DNA of 64,000 nucleotides from Rhizopus arrhizus (Eukaryota; Mucoromycota; Mucoromycetes; Mucorales; Rhizopodaceae): the NCBI GenBank assembly GCA_024220505.1, contig JAKZZE010000008.1:1736001-1800000 (forward strand), written 5' to 3'. This document shows, piece after piece, positions 47,935-59,008 of the stretch (its first letter is position 1; each line of letters opens with the position of its first letter). Position numbers and translations under genes: made by a program. The notes beneath the pieces were generated by a model. It searched no databases. It was not told the origin of the DNA and saw nothing but the letters and a program-made list of their open reading frames with translations.

Positions 47935-50900
47935 ATTTGAAGGTAATAACAGTGGACATTTCTTGTAGATGTACTTTTATAAAAGTTGATTGACAAAAGT
48001 TGAGTCATAGTTATAAAGTATGAATAAAACAATTCAAAAATTTAAAGCGAGTTTTAGATTTAACGTATCACAGGTTGCTTTGTGGTTATAACTCTGTAAC
48101 ATTTATGGTATGCGTTGTAAAAAAAAAATATTGTGGTTATATACTAACCCAACGATTAATTCAGCACGAAATATTTTAACAATAATATAAGCCAACTGTT
48201 TCTTCAAATAATAAATGGGATTGTTTCGAAAATATGTCTACAATAGAACTGAATTCCTTTTAAGAGTTATGACTACACGATATACTTGTAGTACTTCACT
48301 CTGTGTGACCAGCTGATGATGCTTCCAAAAGATTGATTTCATATACAAGCTGGTATTAATATATGTTTACGATATCCTGTTAAATAGGATCCTTTAATTA
48401 CAAAGGATTCAGTTTTGTGAATCACTAGCCTGCTTGTTTTTCTTTACAGCTTTCTGTATCTCTCAAATTCTAACGCTTCACTCACTCCATATTTACATGT
48501 ATATGAATTCGAAGCCTCTGGTTATAGAATGTAGTATTGATATGCGTATGACTTAATGTACTTCATTCAAACTCGCGCTTGTAATCACTATTTTTCAGAA
48601 TCAATATAATATATATCCATTGTAAAAGCTTCCACTCATAGTATTGTCTGATGAATGCTTGGTTTGCTTTGGTAGATTTTTATAATTTTAAATCACAAGC
48701 TCTATTAGGTAAGAACAGCACAGCTTGGTCTATCATGATTCGTCACTAACTACTAAAAAGCATCGATTGCCTTATTCTTTATTTATTTAAATTGCATGCA
48801 TAGAGCTGACTCTGCAGTTCAGTAGTAGGTAACTAACTATCTATAAAAGTCATTTTAACTTAATTTGTAAGCTGTCAATAATGAACGTCGATAGGCTTCG
48901 TTACATCATTACAACTGTTATTCGAAACGACATTTAGTACACATAAAAATTATTTTAAATGAAATGGAATATACTTTGTGCCAAAGCGTAATTTCTTTAA
49001 TATTATATGATGGTGAAAAACATATAAAATCTATGTCAATTTACATGATAAACTAATAGTTTTATTTTATGTATTGAAGACAATTACTGCATCGTTATCT
49101 TTTAAAAAGGATAAAAAAGAAAGACGTGTTAAATACTATAGAATAGGAATTTGCATGCTCTTAAATCATAGATTTCTATAAATCTGCTTCGCTCAAAGAG
49201 CTGTTTTCTCCTAATTCTTTTCCTCTCAATCATCATGCGCAGCATTTCTTACTTTAGAATTGTTTGTAGAAAAGCAAATCTTTTACTTTAAATATTGACT
49301 TTTAAAGAACCATACAGAATTATATATAATAAATGATATATATTATATGAACGTATACAGGCATTAGTCTTTGTATTCACATGGACCAATTTTATTTCAT
49401 AATCACCTATATTGGGTACCTCTATCCAATTATATTAGTCAACACTATTCGTAGGTATTGCTTAATATTTGTAATAATAATAAAAAGGTAACCATACCAA
49501 CAGAAACAGCTGATCTTGGATTAAAAACATTCTTTTTAGTAGCACGTGAAGAAACTTTTATCTTTACTTGCTTTGTAGATTCAGTGAGGTACTAAAAAAA
49601 AGAGTTTTCCCTTGATATAAGCTCGTGTTAATAACAATTCATAAAATCAACTTTTAGAATAATAGCTATGTTATTGCAAATAAATATCAAAGAAATAGAA
49701 GCATGCTCCACTAGCATCGTCAATAAACCTAAATAAAAATCATACCATAGACTCGAAACTAAACAATCAAAGGCAGAAAGCATGGTGGAAGGGGGCGTAT
49801 AAAGTTCATGGCAAGAGATTTTAAATAAGAAAAGTAGACTTGTGTTTTACCCTATAAAAAATGTAAAGACAATTATATAATATGAGAAGCGGTAAATCAA
49901 AAGACATTAGATGAGAAAATATGGATTAAAAGTTGCATGTGGCCAAACCAATGGTTAGATTTGAATGGTATACTGTATTGATTCTGATTAATACACTGAC
50001 ACATAGTAAAGAAGGAATAAAGATGTACGTATTGCTTTAAAATTGTTGAAGGATGTCAAGAATCAATTGAATTCTTCAAATTTTTCTGAAGCAAAGATAT
50101 TCATGGTGCTATTCATATCATTGAACTCAGTTTCAAGAAAGAAATTATTAAAGGACATTGATCATCATATTTTACAAAAGAAAAAGCTACCGTTGACAAT
50201 ATTTTCCGAGTCTTTGTCTATATATCACAAATTTATTTTACAAAGCTGCTTATCTACAGCTCATGCATAAAAAAAGTATTTTTTGGCATCAGCCCCAAAT
50301 AGTAACACAAAAAAACTGGATTTTCATATGAAAAAAAAATAAACGCAAAAAAAAAGAGTACTCATTGATTATTCCACCAGTTTTCTGCTTAAAAATTATT
50401 ATTAAAAAGTAAGGTTGAATACTTGTCAAAAGATAGCTTAGAGGTACATTGTTATAATCGATTTAGAAAACTTTTTTATTTTATGTCCTGAACAATAGGG
50501 GTAGGTTAAAACTTTTCCGTATGACATTTGTTACACACGGAATTCGGAATAGATCTACCCCCTATTTTTTTTAAAAAAAATTAAAATAACGTTTACTTTT
50601 ATAGCAAAAGCAAAAAAAAGAAAGGGAAAGAGTTTTTTAATATGAAATACAACCTGAGTACAAAGAAAGTATTTTTTTTAATCAAAGGAATGAATTTAAT
50701 AAAAAAGGGAGGCTGTAGGCCTTTAAATCCTACGTACCTTTTATGCAGAAAACTGTTGTACAAATAAAAAATAAGCAGGCAACTACCTTGTCTATTAATA
50801 TATAAAGCTCATTTAGAAGTATAAAAAACTATTATTTAAAGATTTAAATGAGAGGACCAAGTATATAAAAAAGATTAATAGCTACAATCAAGCAAATAAC

Positions 50901-51059
50901 TTTTTTTTTGCATTTGTTTATTTATTAGTCTAGAATGGCTTTGTCCTTTTATTTAACATCTTTTTATGGATAAATAAGTTTTTAAAGTTTTAGAAATCTA
51001 AGAAAAAAAAAGAGGAGAATGACTCATCAAGAATGTGAAAAAAAAATATTTAAAGAATT
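47935..51059. other. Gene-free interval, 3.1 kb
   Basis: Very AT-rich. The only open stretch is 75 codons (50043–50270 +) without recognised motifs. No repeat boundaries or RNA genes seen. Confidence 0.5.
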
Positions 51060-52140
51060 CTTTTTGCCAAAACTTTTTTCTTTCTTTCTTCATCAAATAA
51101 TCACTCTTCTCTAAAACTGATGGCCTAAATATTTTATCTTTTCAAATCTAAACTTGGCTCTTATGGACTTTTGTCAAAAACTTCTCTTCTTAAACAAATG
51201 CTTTGCTGCTTTTTTTGTGTTTCAAACATGCTTCTCTCTCTCTCTCTCTCTTTGACCTCTTAAAACCTCTTATCTACTATCAAGTTTGTCTTTAATCAAT
51301 GTTAAACTTCATGGCCTACATAATACATCTATTCTTTGTCTCTTCATATGGCCTCAGTTAATATCAAATGTTGGTGCGCTCTCTTTTGTTTATCTTTCTA
51401 TGGTCCTTTTTGGTTTCATTCAACGCTAAACGCGTCATTCCATTGATTTCGATGGTTAAAAAGAAATCATATCTTGGCTACATAAAATGGTAAAATTATT
51501 TTTTACACAATTATTTTATTAACATTTTTTGAAATAGCTTACTTTGCCTGTCTTTGTTCGCCTTGGTCAAGATTCCTTCTTTGCCGCCCCTTTGGCTAAA
51601 AAGTAATGTTCATAATAGAATTATCCTTTTTATTAACTTTTATTCTAGTTCAATAGTTATTCTCTTCTGTGTCAATGCAAATGGCTCCTTTTAAGGCTGC
51701 TTCTGTAGTTGCTTCTATGTCTGTATGGTCCACTTGGTAGCAATCCTTTCTTGTAAAAGCTCTCTTTTGGTGGTCTCTTTATTATCTTTGTAATCGCTTC
51801 TCTTTCTATCTCTTTATGACCTCTTTGCTATGCTTCTAAAATCTGTGGCAGGATGGGACGATGATCTGCTGGAACTTGTAAGCTCTAAGGAGGAATGCGA
51901 ACTCAAGTAAAAGTAATACCCGCTCTGTTCATCCTAGTGCTAGACAGATGATGTCTTGACATCTGAAGCTACAACAAGCGAAGTAACAGACCCGGTCACG
52001 CTTTGCTTGAGAGAGGGTGATCCCTAGAAATAGGGTATATCCTTCGCAGAACATTCCAGACATAGACTTAGAACCTGACAGTGAACGGAACGCCCTTCGG
52101 GGTACCACTCATATCCTATAGACTTGAAAAAGTGTTGATA
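51060..52140 (+). ncRNA. Candidate spliced, structured non-coding RNA
   Basis: A pyrimidine-rich stretch (51060–51840) leads into a distinctly more GC-rich segment (51845–52125) that lacks a long ORF. Two intron-like segments fit this genome: 51490–51537 (GTAAAA…TTAAC…ATAG) and 51603–51648 (GTAATG…ATTAAC…CTAG). The 3' segment can fold into nested stems: AGGATG/CATCCT (51850–51855 with 51930–51935), CAGATG/CATCTG (51945–51950 with 51960–51965), GGTCAC/GTGATC with one wobble (51994–51999 with 52017–52022), CCCTA-GAAA-TAGGG (52022–52035) and GCCC-TTCG-GGGT (52092–52103). GAAA and TTCG are classic stable tetraloops. Strand is chosen from the intron signals. The family is unknown; a resemblance of GAGGAATGCGAACTC (51890–51904) to the RNase P CR-I region is weak. 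Confidence 0.5.
51232..51252 (+). repeat. CT dinucleotide microsatellite
   Basis: About ten CT units inside the pyrimidine-rich part of the candidate RNA. Confidence 0.85.
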
Positions 52141-53513
52141 AGAGTAATTCAAGGGTGATTCTTTATTATTTAAAAAAAATATTAATTTTTAAAAAAAAAC
52201 AAACAAAAAACAAAACAAAACTGTACTTTCGAAAGAAACTATTTACAAGAAGGTTGCTACTCATCCATGGTTTATTATTTATAAAATTTCAATATCAATA
52301 AATTTTCGTTTTTCTCTGTTGACGACTTCCATGTAAATCTTTATTCCAAATAACAATACTTTTAAATAAATGCAAACATTCCTATAGTATTTTCAAAAAT
52401 CTATTATCATACAGATGTAATAAACAAAAGAAAGTATCTCTTCTTGTATTATAATTCCAATAACAAATGATTACTATGATATCTGTTTGATGTTGCTTAA
52501 TAATAGTTAGATAGTAATAACTGTAGACTGCACAAAATGAGCATGTATGAAATTGAATGCTTCCAAATATCGTAGATTGTGTAAGCAAACAAAAAGAGGA
52601 AGAAGTCTCTATGAAAGTATGAGATATTGAGCTTTTAACTTTACTCATGACCAAATTTATTGGTAATATCTTAGAGATCTAATAATGGTAAAAAAAAAAA
52701 AGGGCTTATTAATTATGTTTATCAAGTATTATATAAGTAAGGATGTTCTAAATCAAAAACGAGGAAATCGGGCTGCTTCAATCCTGCCTTTGACACAAAA
52801 CATCTTTTCAAAGTAAGTAAGTCAATCTGCAATCAAATTTGAAACATTTAAATATTATTATATTATGCGATGTATGATCTTAATTCATAAGGCTTTTTTC
52901 AAAAAAATATTCTTTTATAATCATTATGAAAAAACAGCAAAGTTTTATACCACAAGCAAAAGCTATACTATTTCAAGTTTCTGAAAAAAACCTAACCATT
53001 TAACTTAATGCCGCATCCCGATATACTTTAAACATGGTTTATATTCAATTTAAAGAATCAGAATAGTGAATGCGTTGCAAAGATTTATTACAGTCTTTTC
53101 TCTATCATTCGGTTGCAACCAATTCTGCTCCTTTAACTCAATACAAGTTGTTTTAATATAGCTCCTGATGCAATGAGACATAAATGAAAAATAGATCTAC
53201 TTAAATAATTATAAACGGTCCACTTGCATAACCAGGAACAGGTCTTTATTCATGCTAGATCTACAGCTATAATTAATTAAAGTATCTTGAAAAGGATTTA
53301 ACTGAATCTTCATGAAAATGATATAAATACCAGATACAATCATATTAAATAAAAATATAACTTTTTTAAATCTCGTTGAATTTTATAGTCTTTTTTATTC
53401 TTACGAGATAACACATACGAGTTAAAACAAATACCCATTTTTCCCACTCTGATAAACAGCACAAAAAAGTTGTTAGTCGTAGTTACTTCAGAATGGTGTA
53501 TTTGTATTACTTA
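52141..53513. other. Gene-free interval, 1.4 kb
   Basis: AT-rich, with a low-complexity A/C run near 52195–52220. A 90-codon stretch at 52382–52654 (–) has no recognised motif. Nothing supported. Confidence 0.5.
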
Positions 53514-54060
53514 CTAGTCAGAACAAAGCTCGCTTGACACCCTTAACACTTCTTCCGACGTTAGTGGATGATGAGAGATACAGTTGCTGCTGCCACTCTG
53601 ATTATGGGGGCTAGGAACAGATTGGGTACTCGATAACAGGTAACTAAGTTGCTCTGACAGACTGTGTTTCTGCGCATTCAAATAATAGTATATATCCGCA
53701 GCACAAATTATCTTTTGGCTTGTGGCCTCAGTTGCGCTGCATGCTGTATCATTCATGTTAAGCAGCATACGTTCCTGTCTCTCTATTAATAGTCTTTACT
53801 GATCTCTAGCTGCTCTGTCTTCCCAGCATTTGTGATAGACGTGCGATAAATCATTGCTTCCGTTTCTTTTCTATAAACAAAAGTTAAGTTTAAATCACTT
53901 GTTACATAGATTACGTACTAAGACTGAATTTGCTTTTTGCTTCAGCTGCAGCGCTTTTCACTTTATTGGACTGTTTCTCATTTAGCAAGAAGTTCAGCAA
54001 GTTGGAATAGTATGTGTTTGTTTCTGCTTCATTGAGATTTTAGTAGTCAGCAAATGAAAA
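53514..54060 (-). pseudogene. Relic of an unrecognised gene
   Basis: Reading the minus strand, coding-like sequence runs NLNEAETNTYYSNLLNF … EKQSNKVKSAAAEAKSKF to about 53935. An intron-like gap (GTACGT…TTATAG) follows, then NGSNDLSHVYHKCWEDRAA and an 84-codon open end from 53768 to 53514. A TAA (near 53800) interrupts the last part, and the two halves do not join in frame. I do not know the family. The helical, Lys/Ala-rich composition is unlike random AT-rich DNA. It lies directly beside the Tc1-like element at 54099. Confidence 0.4.
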
Positions 54061-54098
54061 GCACTTAAGTGCCTGAGACGAGTTTAATGACCTTTGTA

Positions 54099-54123
54099 CA
54101 ATGACACCAAATAAATTTTCGGA
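54099..54123. repeat. Left TIR of the Tc1-like element
   Basis: Starts directly after TA (54097–54098); pairs with 55361–55385. Confidence 0.9.
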
Positions 54124-54249
54124 AATAAAATTTTGAAAAAATATGGCATGTAAGTTCAAGACTAATTAATACATGTGAATCTAAGCTTAGAATTTCAAAT
54201 TTTGAGAAAAGAAAGGTTCATGTGCTTGTTGTAAAAATACATCCATAAA

Positions 54250-55262
54250 ATAATTTTCAATATTCTGTTGTGCCGCTTTTGGTTTTAATAATTGCTTCAC
54301 ATCGCCTCCTCATGCTTCGAACTAATCAGTCGGCAAACTCATCGTCCAGTCTTGCCCATTCTTCTTGTAGAGCCACCTTCAATTGCTGTAGGTTTTTGAT
54401 CGACGATCTTTTTCTCTCAATTAGCCTTTTAAGAGCATTTCAAACATGCTTTATGAGGTTCAAATCAGGACTTTGAGCAGGTCAGCACTCAAAACTCCTA
54501 ATTTAGTGGGTTTCCTTCCATCATCGAGCATAACCATCTGTATGACAGGAAGCACCATCCTCTTGGAGGATAAAATCTCTCTCCTGATACATTGTGACAT
54601 TTGTAAACCAAGGGTGAAACCTGTTGGCCAAAATATTGATGTCTGTTTCTTGGTCTACAGAACCAGTATCAATAATTTCTAAAGGTCCGAAACCTCCTCC
54701 CCAAAAACATCCCAAACCATAGTACCATCACCACCCCCCACTTGACTGTAGATATTATATTTCTTTCATTGTAACGCTCTCCTTCCTTCCCGAGTACTCT
54801 TTTACCGCGTTTACTGCCTTTTGTACAAAAGCGCAATTCATCAGACCAAACAACGTTTCTCTATTGATCTTTGGTCCAATTGATGTGTTCCTTCGCCCAG
54901 TGAAGCCTACTTTTGCGGTGTCTTGTAGTCAATGTAAGCCTGTGAGCTGCTCTGTACGGTTTGAAGTCAAGTCGAACTACGTACGAGCGAGGAGTTTCTA
55001 TACAAACAAAAATATCCAGTTTTGCTAACTTCGTATTGGTTTCTTTATAAAAGGCAAAAGAATCCTCTCTGTTTATCCTCTTCAAGTGCCTTTCAGTTCT
55101 TTCATCTATTTTCAATGGACGATCTGTATGCTTATGAGGCAAAGAGCTGCCATAGTTATCAATCTTGGTTTTTATATCTTGCACTGTAGACTTGTTCAAT
55201 CTAACAAGTTTTGCAATCTTTCTAATCGTGTGATGTGTTCTAGAGGATAAAAAACACCACAT
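54250..55262 (-). pseudogene. Tc1 transposase, inactivated
   Basis: The N-terminal helix-turn-helix part is open from 55262 to 54864 (TIRKIAKLVRLNKSTVQDI; RLHWAKEHINWTKDQ). A TAG at 54861–54863 replaces the Trp expected next. Beyond it the frame reads NVVWSDELRF (first catalytic Asp), shifts near 54735 in a G run, and continues MGCFWGGGFGPLEIID to QEDGASCHT (second Asp). The third motif reads SPDLNLIKHV-stop where SPDLNPIEHVW is expected: the catalytic Glu is Lys (54449–54451) and Trp is TGA (54440–54442). It is clearly non-functional. Confidence 0.9.
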
Positions 55263-55360
55263 GCTTTACTTTTTTTACTTCATCTTCAGATATAATTAAA
55301 GGCCGTGTGCAGTTTATAGAGACAACTTTACTTTGTTATGAGATTTAATAAATTTCTTTG

Positions 55361-55385
55361 TCCGAAAATTAATTTGGTGTCATTG
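55361..55385. repeat. Right TIR of the Tc1-like element
   Basis: Ends directly before TA (55386–55387). It differs from the left copy at one position, plus divergence further inward. Confidence 0.9.
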
Positions 55386-55387
55386 TA

Positions 55388-55715
55388 TATGAAAAATAAA
55401 GCGTGGCTCTGAGAGCATTTACCACATTTTCAGCCTTTGCTTCGGCAACATTTTGAATGATCACAAAAGAGTTTGAATGCACTAAAATATCCTTGATTGG
55501 TCAGATAGAAATTTTGAATTTTAAACGCAAATCAATGCTCTTCGTAGCGGCTTATCGATTAACAAATAAGGAAATCAAGTCTTTATTTTCTTTACCTTGT
55601 TTGTCCCTGAATTTTCTTTTCTTTTTTCTCAACCTTCATTTCCACTCATTACAAAAAAAAGGAGTAAATAAAAAAAAAAACTCTCTTTTTTTTTCTGTAT
55701 ATTCTTTCATTCTAC
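55388..55715. other. Intergenic between Tc1 element and POM33-like gene
   Basis: T-rich leader before the POM33-like ATG. A minus-strand stretch near the element (55388–55480) reads open but is not assignable. Confidence 0.4.
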
Positions 55716-56657
55716 ATGTCGACTAAAGCAACATTGAAAATAAACCAACTTATTCAAGTAAATACCGAAAAGCTTTCAATATTTGTATATATTAATACTA
55801 TTATTAGGAAAGACAGTTTTATTGGTGGTTAGGGCATGTCTGTGTTGTATTGAATGGATTAATATATTTTAGTTCTGTATTATCATTCTACTTGAATCCA
55901 ATTTACTACAAAAGAGCTTATATTGGTGTACTTTTATCTTACGCTATTGTTATATATAATTCAATTGAAGTAAATGCTATTATTTTGTTTATGTGTTTTA
56001 CTTAACTTCTTCTAGGCTCAAAAGAGCATTGGTATAAATCTATTATGTGATGAAAACGTTCATTATTTTGTTATTGCTTTCTATTGGTTTTCTATTCCTC
56101 CTATTACAGGTAAAATACAAAATTACACATTTTAACTATGATTAACATTTGGTAGTGACATTGATACCATTTTTCATATTCTCACTATTTCATACAACAA
56201 GTTACATAGCAACTGATATCATTCCACTATTTATACCCAAAATAGAAAAAGGTTCACTCATTGAGAAGCTAAACAATCAAATAAAATATGTGACAGAAAA
56301 CTTTCATACAACGGTCATGCAATTTGTAGCCTATATCGAAGTCACTGTCATTCCTTGCAGACTCATCATTGGTATTATTTTGTAAGTGATAAATAAATGA
56401 GCTTAAGATAAAATGTTAATCATGTGTATAGGTTTCATACCTCAGTACTCTCTATCATTGTGTTTGTTCATTTCTTACGCTTAAGATATTATCTTTGTCG
56501 CTATTCAAAAGATGCTGTTCAAAATGTTACTTACTATCTTGATCACTGGTTACTTTCATCATCATCCAATCACAATACAACATGGGCTATTATTTCAAAT
56601 CTTTACATCAACTTGAAGCGAATTATGGCTCGTTATGGCAGTTCTCACATTAAATAA
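55716..56657 (+). CDS. Pom33/TMEM33-like membrane protein
   Basis: Five exons, 55716–55757, 55808–55969, 56016–56109, 56156–56381 and 56432–56657, with 46–50 bp introns, coding for 249 aa. Family members (yeast Pom33/Per33, fission yeast Tts1, animal TMEM33) shape tubular ER and nuclear-pore-rich nuclear envelope. Seen: hydrophobic segments in exon 2 (VLNGLIYFSSVLSFYL, IGVLLSYAIVIY), exon 3 (YFVIAFYWFSIPPIT), the exon 3/4 junction and exon 4/5 (VIPCRLIIGIILF, SVLSIIVFVHFLRLRYY). The conserved stretch NFHTTVMQFVAYIEV and the ending RYYLCRYSKDAV fit the family. The C-terminal tail is amphipathic, as in Pom33, where it binds membranes. Confidence 0.88.
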
Positions 56658-56713
56658 ATAAAAATCTTGAGCCCCCGCACAAATTCTTTTTTTTTTTAAA
56701 AAAGCATTCGAAA

Positions 56714-56977
56714 ATGTTCATTTTACAATCAATATCTAAAGGGGCCCGTCGTGGTGCTATTCAAAGATGTTATTCGACTAGTTCAAGCAAAGACACGTTT
56801 TATTATCGTTATGGAACTCCACTTGTGAAATGTGTTGTTTTAGCTTCAACAACAAATATTGCCTGGCAATTACTTTGGCAACATTATGAATTTCAAGAAT
56901 ATAGACTCGAATCAAGCAAGACAATACAAACACTTGAAAACAGAATAAAAGAATTGGAACAACAACATAGTTCTTAA
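56714..56977 (+). CDS. Small mitochondrial-type membrane protein, 87 aa
   Basis: Single-exon 87 aa protein. The first 30 residues (MFILQSISKGARRGAIQRCY) are basic and free of acidic residues, as in a mitochondrial presequence. One hydrophobic segment follows (KCVVLASTTNIAWQLLW, about 39–55), then a C-terminal coiled coil (LESSKTIQTLENRIKELEQQ). I do not recognise the family. The layout suggests an inner-membrane protein with its coiled coil on one side. It starts 56 bp after the POM33-like stop, on the same strand. The length is short but the composition is strongly non-random. Confidence 0.68.
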   Translation: MFILQSISKGARRGAIQRCYSTSSSKDTFYYRYGTPLVKCVVLASTTNIAWQLLWQHYEFQEYRLESSKTIQTLENRIKELEQQHSS

Positions 56978-57462
56978 AAATTTTATATACGCTTATTCTT
57001 CAGTGTTTCTTTCAAACATCTTTCTGAAAAGACTTGACGGGCAAAAGTATAAGCAAGAATGGTCTTTTCTTTTCTTTTTTTTTAGTTGTGGTATGTATTT
57101 GCAGCAACAAAAGTTATAATCTGAAGCTCAAGCCTGTATTTTTAAGAGTAATCAGTTTGACAACAAACTTGGATGTAGCTTGATAATGTGAATTTTGTGA
57201 TAATAAAAGTACTAGCATGCTTGATAGGAGACTGTTCCTTGTGATTTCAATGTAAATAATACGAACAGCACGAGAAGCAGAGGGATAATGGTACTATCTA
57301 CAGGTATTATTCTTTAGCTGGAAAGATTTAAAGAAGAATTGAACACAGTAATTCATGATAATGGCTGAAACTAAATTAATATTCATCGTTTTCACAGGAT
57401 ATAATATTTATAAGCCAAACATAACAGTATTACATAACTGAGCTTGTAGACTTTATATATTA
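56978..57462. other. Intergenic, about 480 bp
   Basis: AT-rich; no gene or repeat seen. Confidence 0.5.
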
Positions 57463-57797
57463 TTGTCAGTAAAAGTATGTAAGGCAATTGATAAATCAAA
57501 AACATTATGGTTCTTTCCAATAAAATATCTAACCAGTCGGTCAACGCAGTCACGCAGCGACAAAAAAAAAGTTATTCACTATAAAGTATGGAGAGCAGGA
57601 CGTTCTCCAGGTAGTGTCCTCCTGGACATGACCGATAGATCTGAAGCGCCCGTGCAGCTTATGGCCTTAATTTCAAAACAATTTCAATCATGAATCGCGG
57701 CTGCAACTACCAAAGAAGGCAGTCGAAAAATTGCTGAAATCAATCTTGATCCCTTTGATCCAGCTATTGATCAAATTCTTAAAGACGGCATCACCTG
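57463..57797 (+). pseudogene. Broken ORF, probably mobile-element derived
   Basis: Open from 57463 to a TGA at 57691–57693 and then open again in the same frame to 57797. The middle reads KVWRAGRSPGSVLLDMTDRS and, after the stop, EINLDPFDPAIDQILKDG. Both look coding, so a single stop probably split one frame. The family is not recognised. The setting (next to the broken recombinase-like ORF) suggests a mobile element. Confidence 0.4.
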
Positions 57798-58091
57798 AAG
57801 AAAATAGGTTGGGCCAGCAAGAAAAAATTTGGGCCGATCAAAAAAAATTGGGACAGCAATATTGAAAATGGGATAATTTTTGAAAACGGGTCAGTGCTTC
57901 AAAAATGGAACAACCAAGAAACAGGACAAGGATATTTATAAGGGAGCCTTTTTGTCTGGTAAACTTTTATTGGTAGATTTTGTCAGATAAGCTTTTTTTT
58001 TCGCAAAAAGAAGGTTGCACTTAGTTTTTCTCAACTTGTCCGCGAAGAGTATAATGATCTGAATGTAAAGAAGTATACTGATAGGATAAGG

Positions 58092-59008
58092 ATGATGGAG
58101 GATATTCAGCTTTGTTATTGTGAAAATCCATATGAGCCAAAACTTATTTGTAACACCCGTGTGTTTGGAGCTCCAAATTTATACAAGCTTTACAAGTCGA
58201 GAGAAGATTTGGAAGAAAAATGTGAAGAAGAGGAAGAAGACGGTATGAATAAGAATATCAAATTTGGTGGGTCAGAGAGTAATTTGGTAGCTGAAATTCT
58301 CATTAACAACAGAATAGAAAACGAAGCACAAATTGTAGACTTTATAAACTATGTCTATCGTCCAAATTCGGAACACTGTACAGCCTCTCCTTTCAAGCTA
58401 GCAAGTGTTTTTGATAAAACTGTTTTGGGCGTACTTTGGAAATACACAGAGCGTTTCAATAAGACTACGGCTTTGGGGTTCAATCAATGGTTGAGGAAAC
58501 AAAACATCGACTTCTTAAACCAGGACCCTGAGCGAAAAATATTAAAGAGTCAAGAATCTGAAACAGTAAAGATAAGAGTCAGGACTTTGAGCGTGTTAGA
58601 CAATCAATTTTATGGTAAGCTTGAAAACGGTATTATAGGACAAGATAACGTGCTGATTCCAGTTTTATAGATGAGGTTGCAAATAACATTGTCAGTACAA
58701 TTCCCAGACATCATGCATACATTAAGCAACTCAAAGATGATGATTACGAAGTCATTGGATATTGCAGAAAGTCGAAGAAAGCAAATGAAAATCGGGCTTT
58801 ACTACAAAGAATGATAAACATACTGTATCAAAGATCGCTTGTTCAAAATGTCTTCGTCTCTCCCAGTAGCAGTGTTAAGCAAGCTTTAAGTAAACGAGAT
58901 TTATTTGATCAAGATGTTCTATCCAGCCTAAGCCTTTCATTGAATAAATATCTACTAATTTTAACTACAAATCAAGTGAAATGTTACGAGAACCAAAACA
59001 CTATATAG
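58092..59008 (+). pseudogene. Broken ORF with resolvase-like segment
   Basis: Frame 1 runs 58092–58670 (192 codons; acidic run EEKCEEEEED). A one-base shift at about 58660 lets the reading continue as SFIDEVANNIV to 59006. Total would be about 300 residues. The second part holds DYEVIGYCRKSKKANENRA followed by LLQRMINILYQRSL and VFVSPSSS. The strand–turn GYCRKS with a downstream helix recalls the N-terminus of serine recombinases (Y-x-R-x-S), but this is a look-alike call. It may be a relic of a Mucorales mobile element. Confidence 0.45.

Larger units (their letters stand above)
54099..55385 (-). mobile_element. Tc1/mariner element with terminal inverted repeats
   Basis: 1,287 bp bounded by 25 bp inverted repeats (24 of 25 identical; outermost bases CAATGACACC) at 54099–54123 and 55361–55385. 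TA dinucleotides flank them at 54097–54098 and 55386–55387, the expected target duplication. It contains one minus-strand transposase pseudogene. Size and structure match full-length Tc1 elements. Confidence 0.92.

Noticed and set aside
51843..52130. Naming the structured block RNase P, MRP, SRP or U3 RNA
   Set aside because: No diagnostic core could be matched by eye in full; kept as an unnamed candidate RNA.
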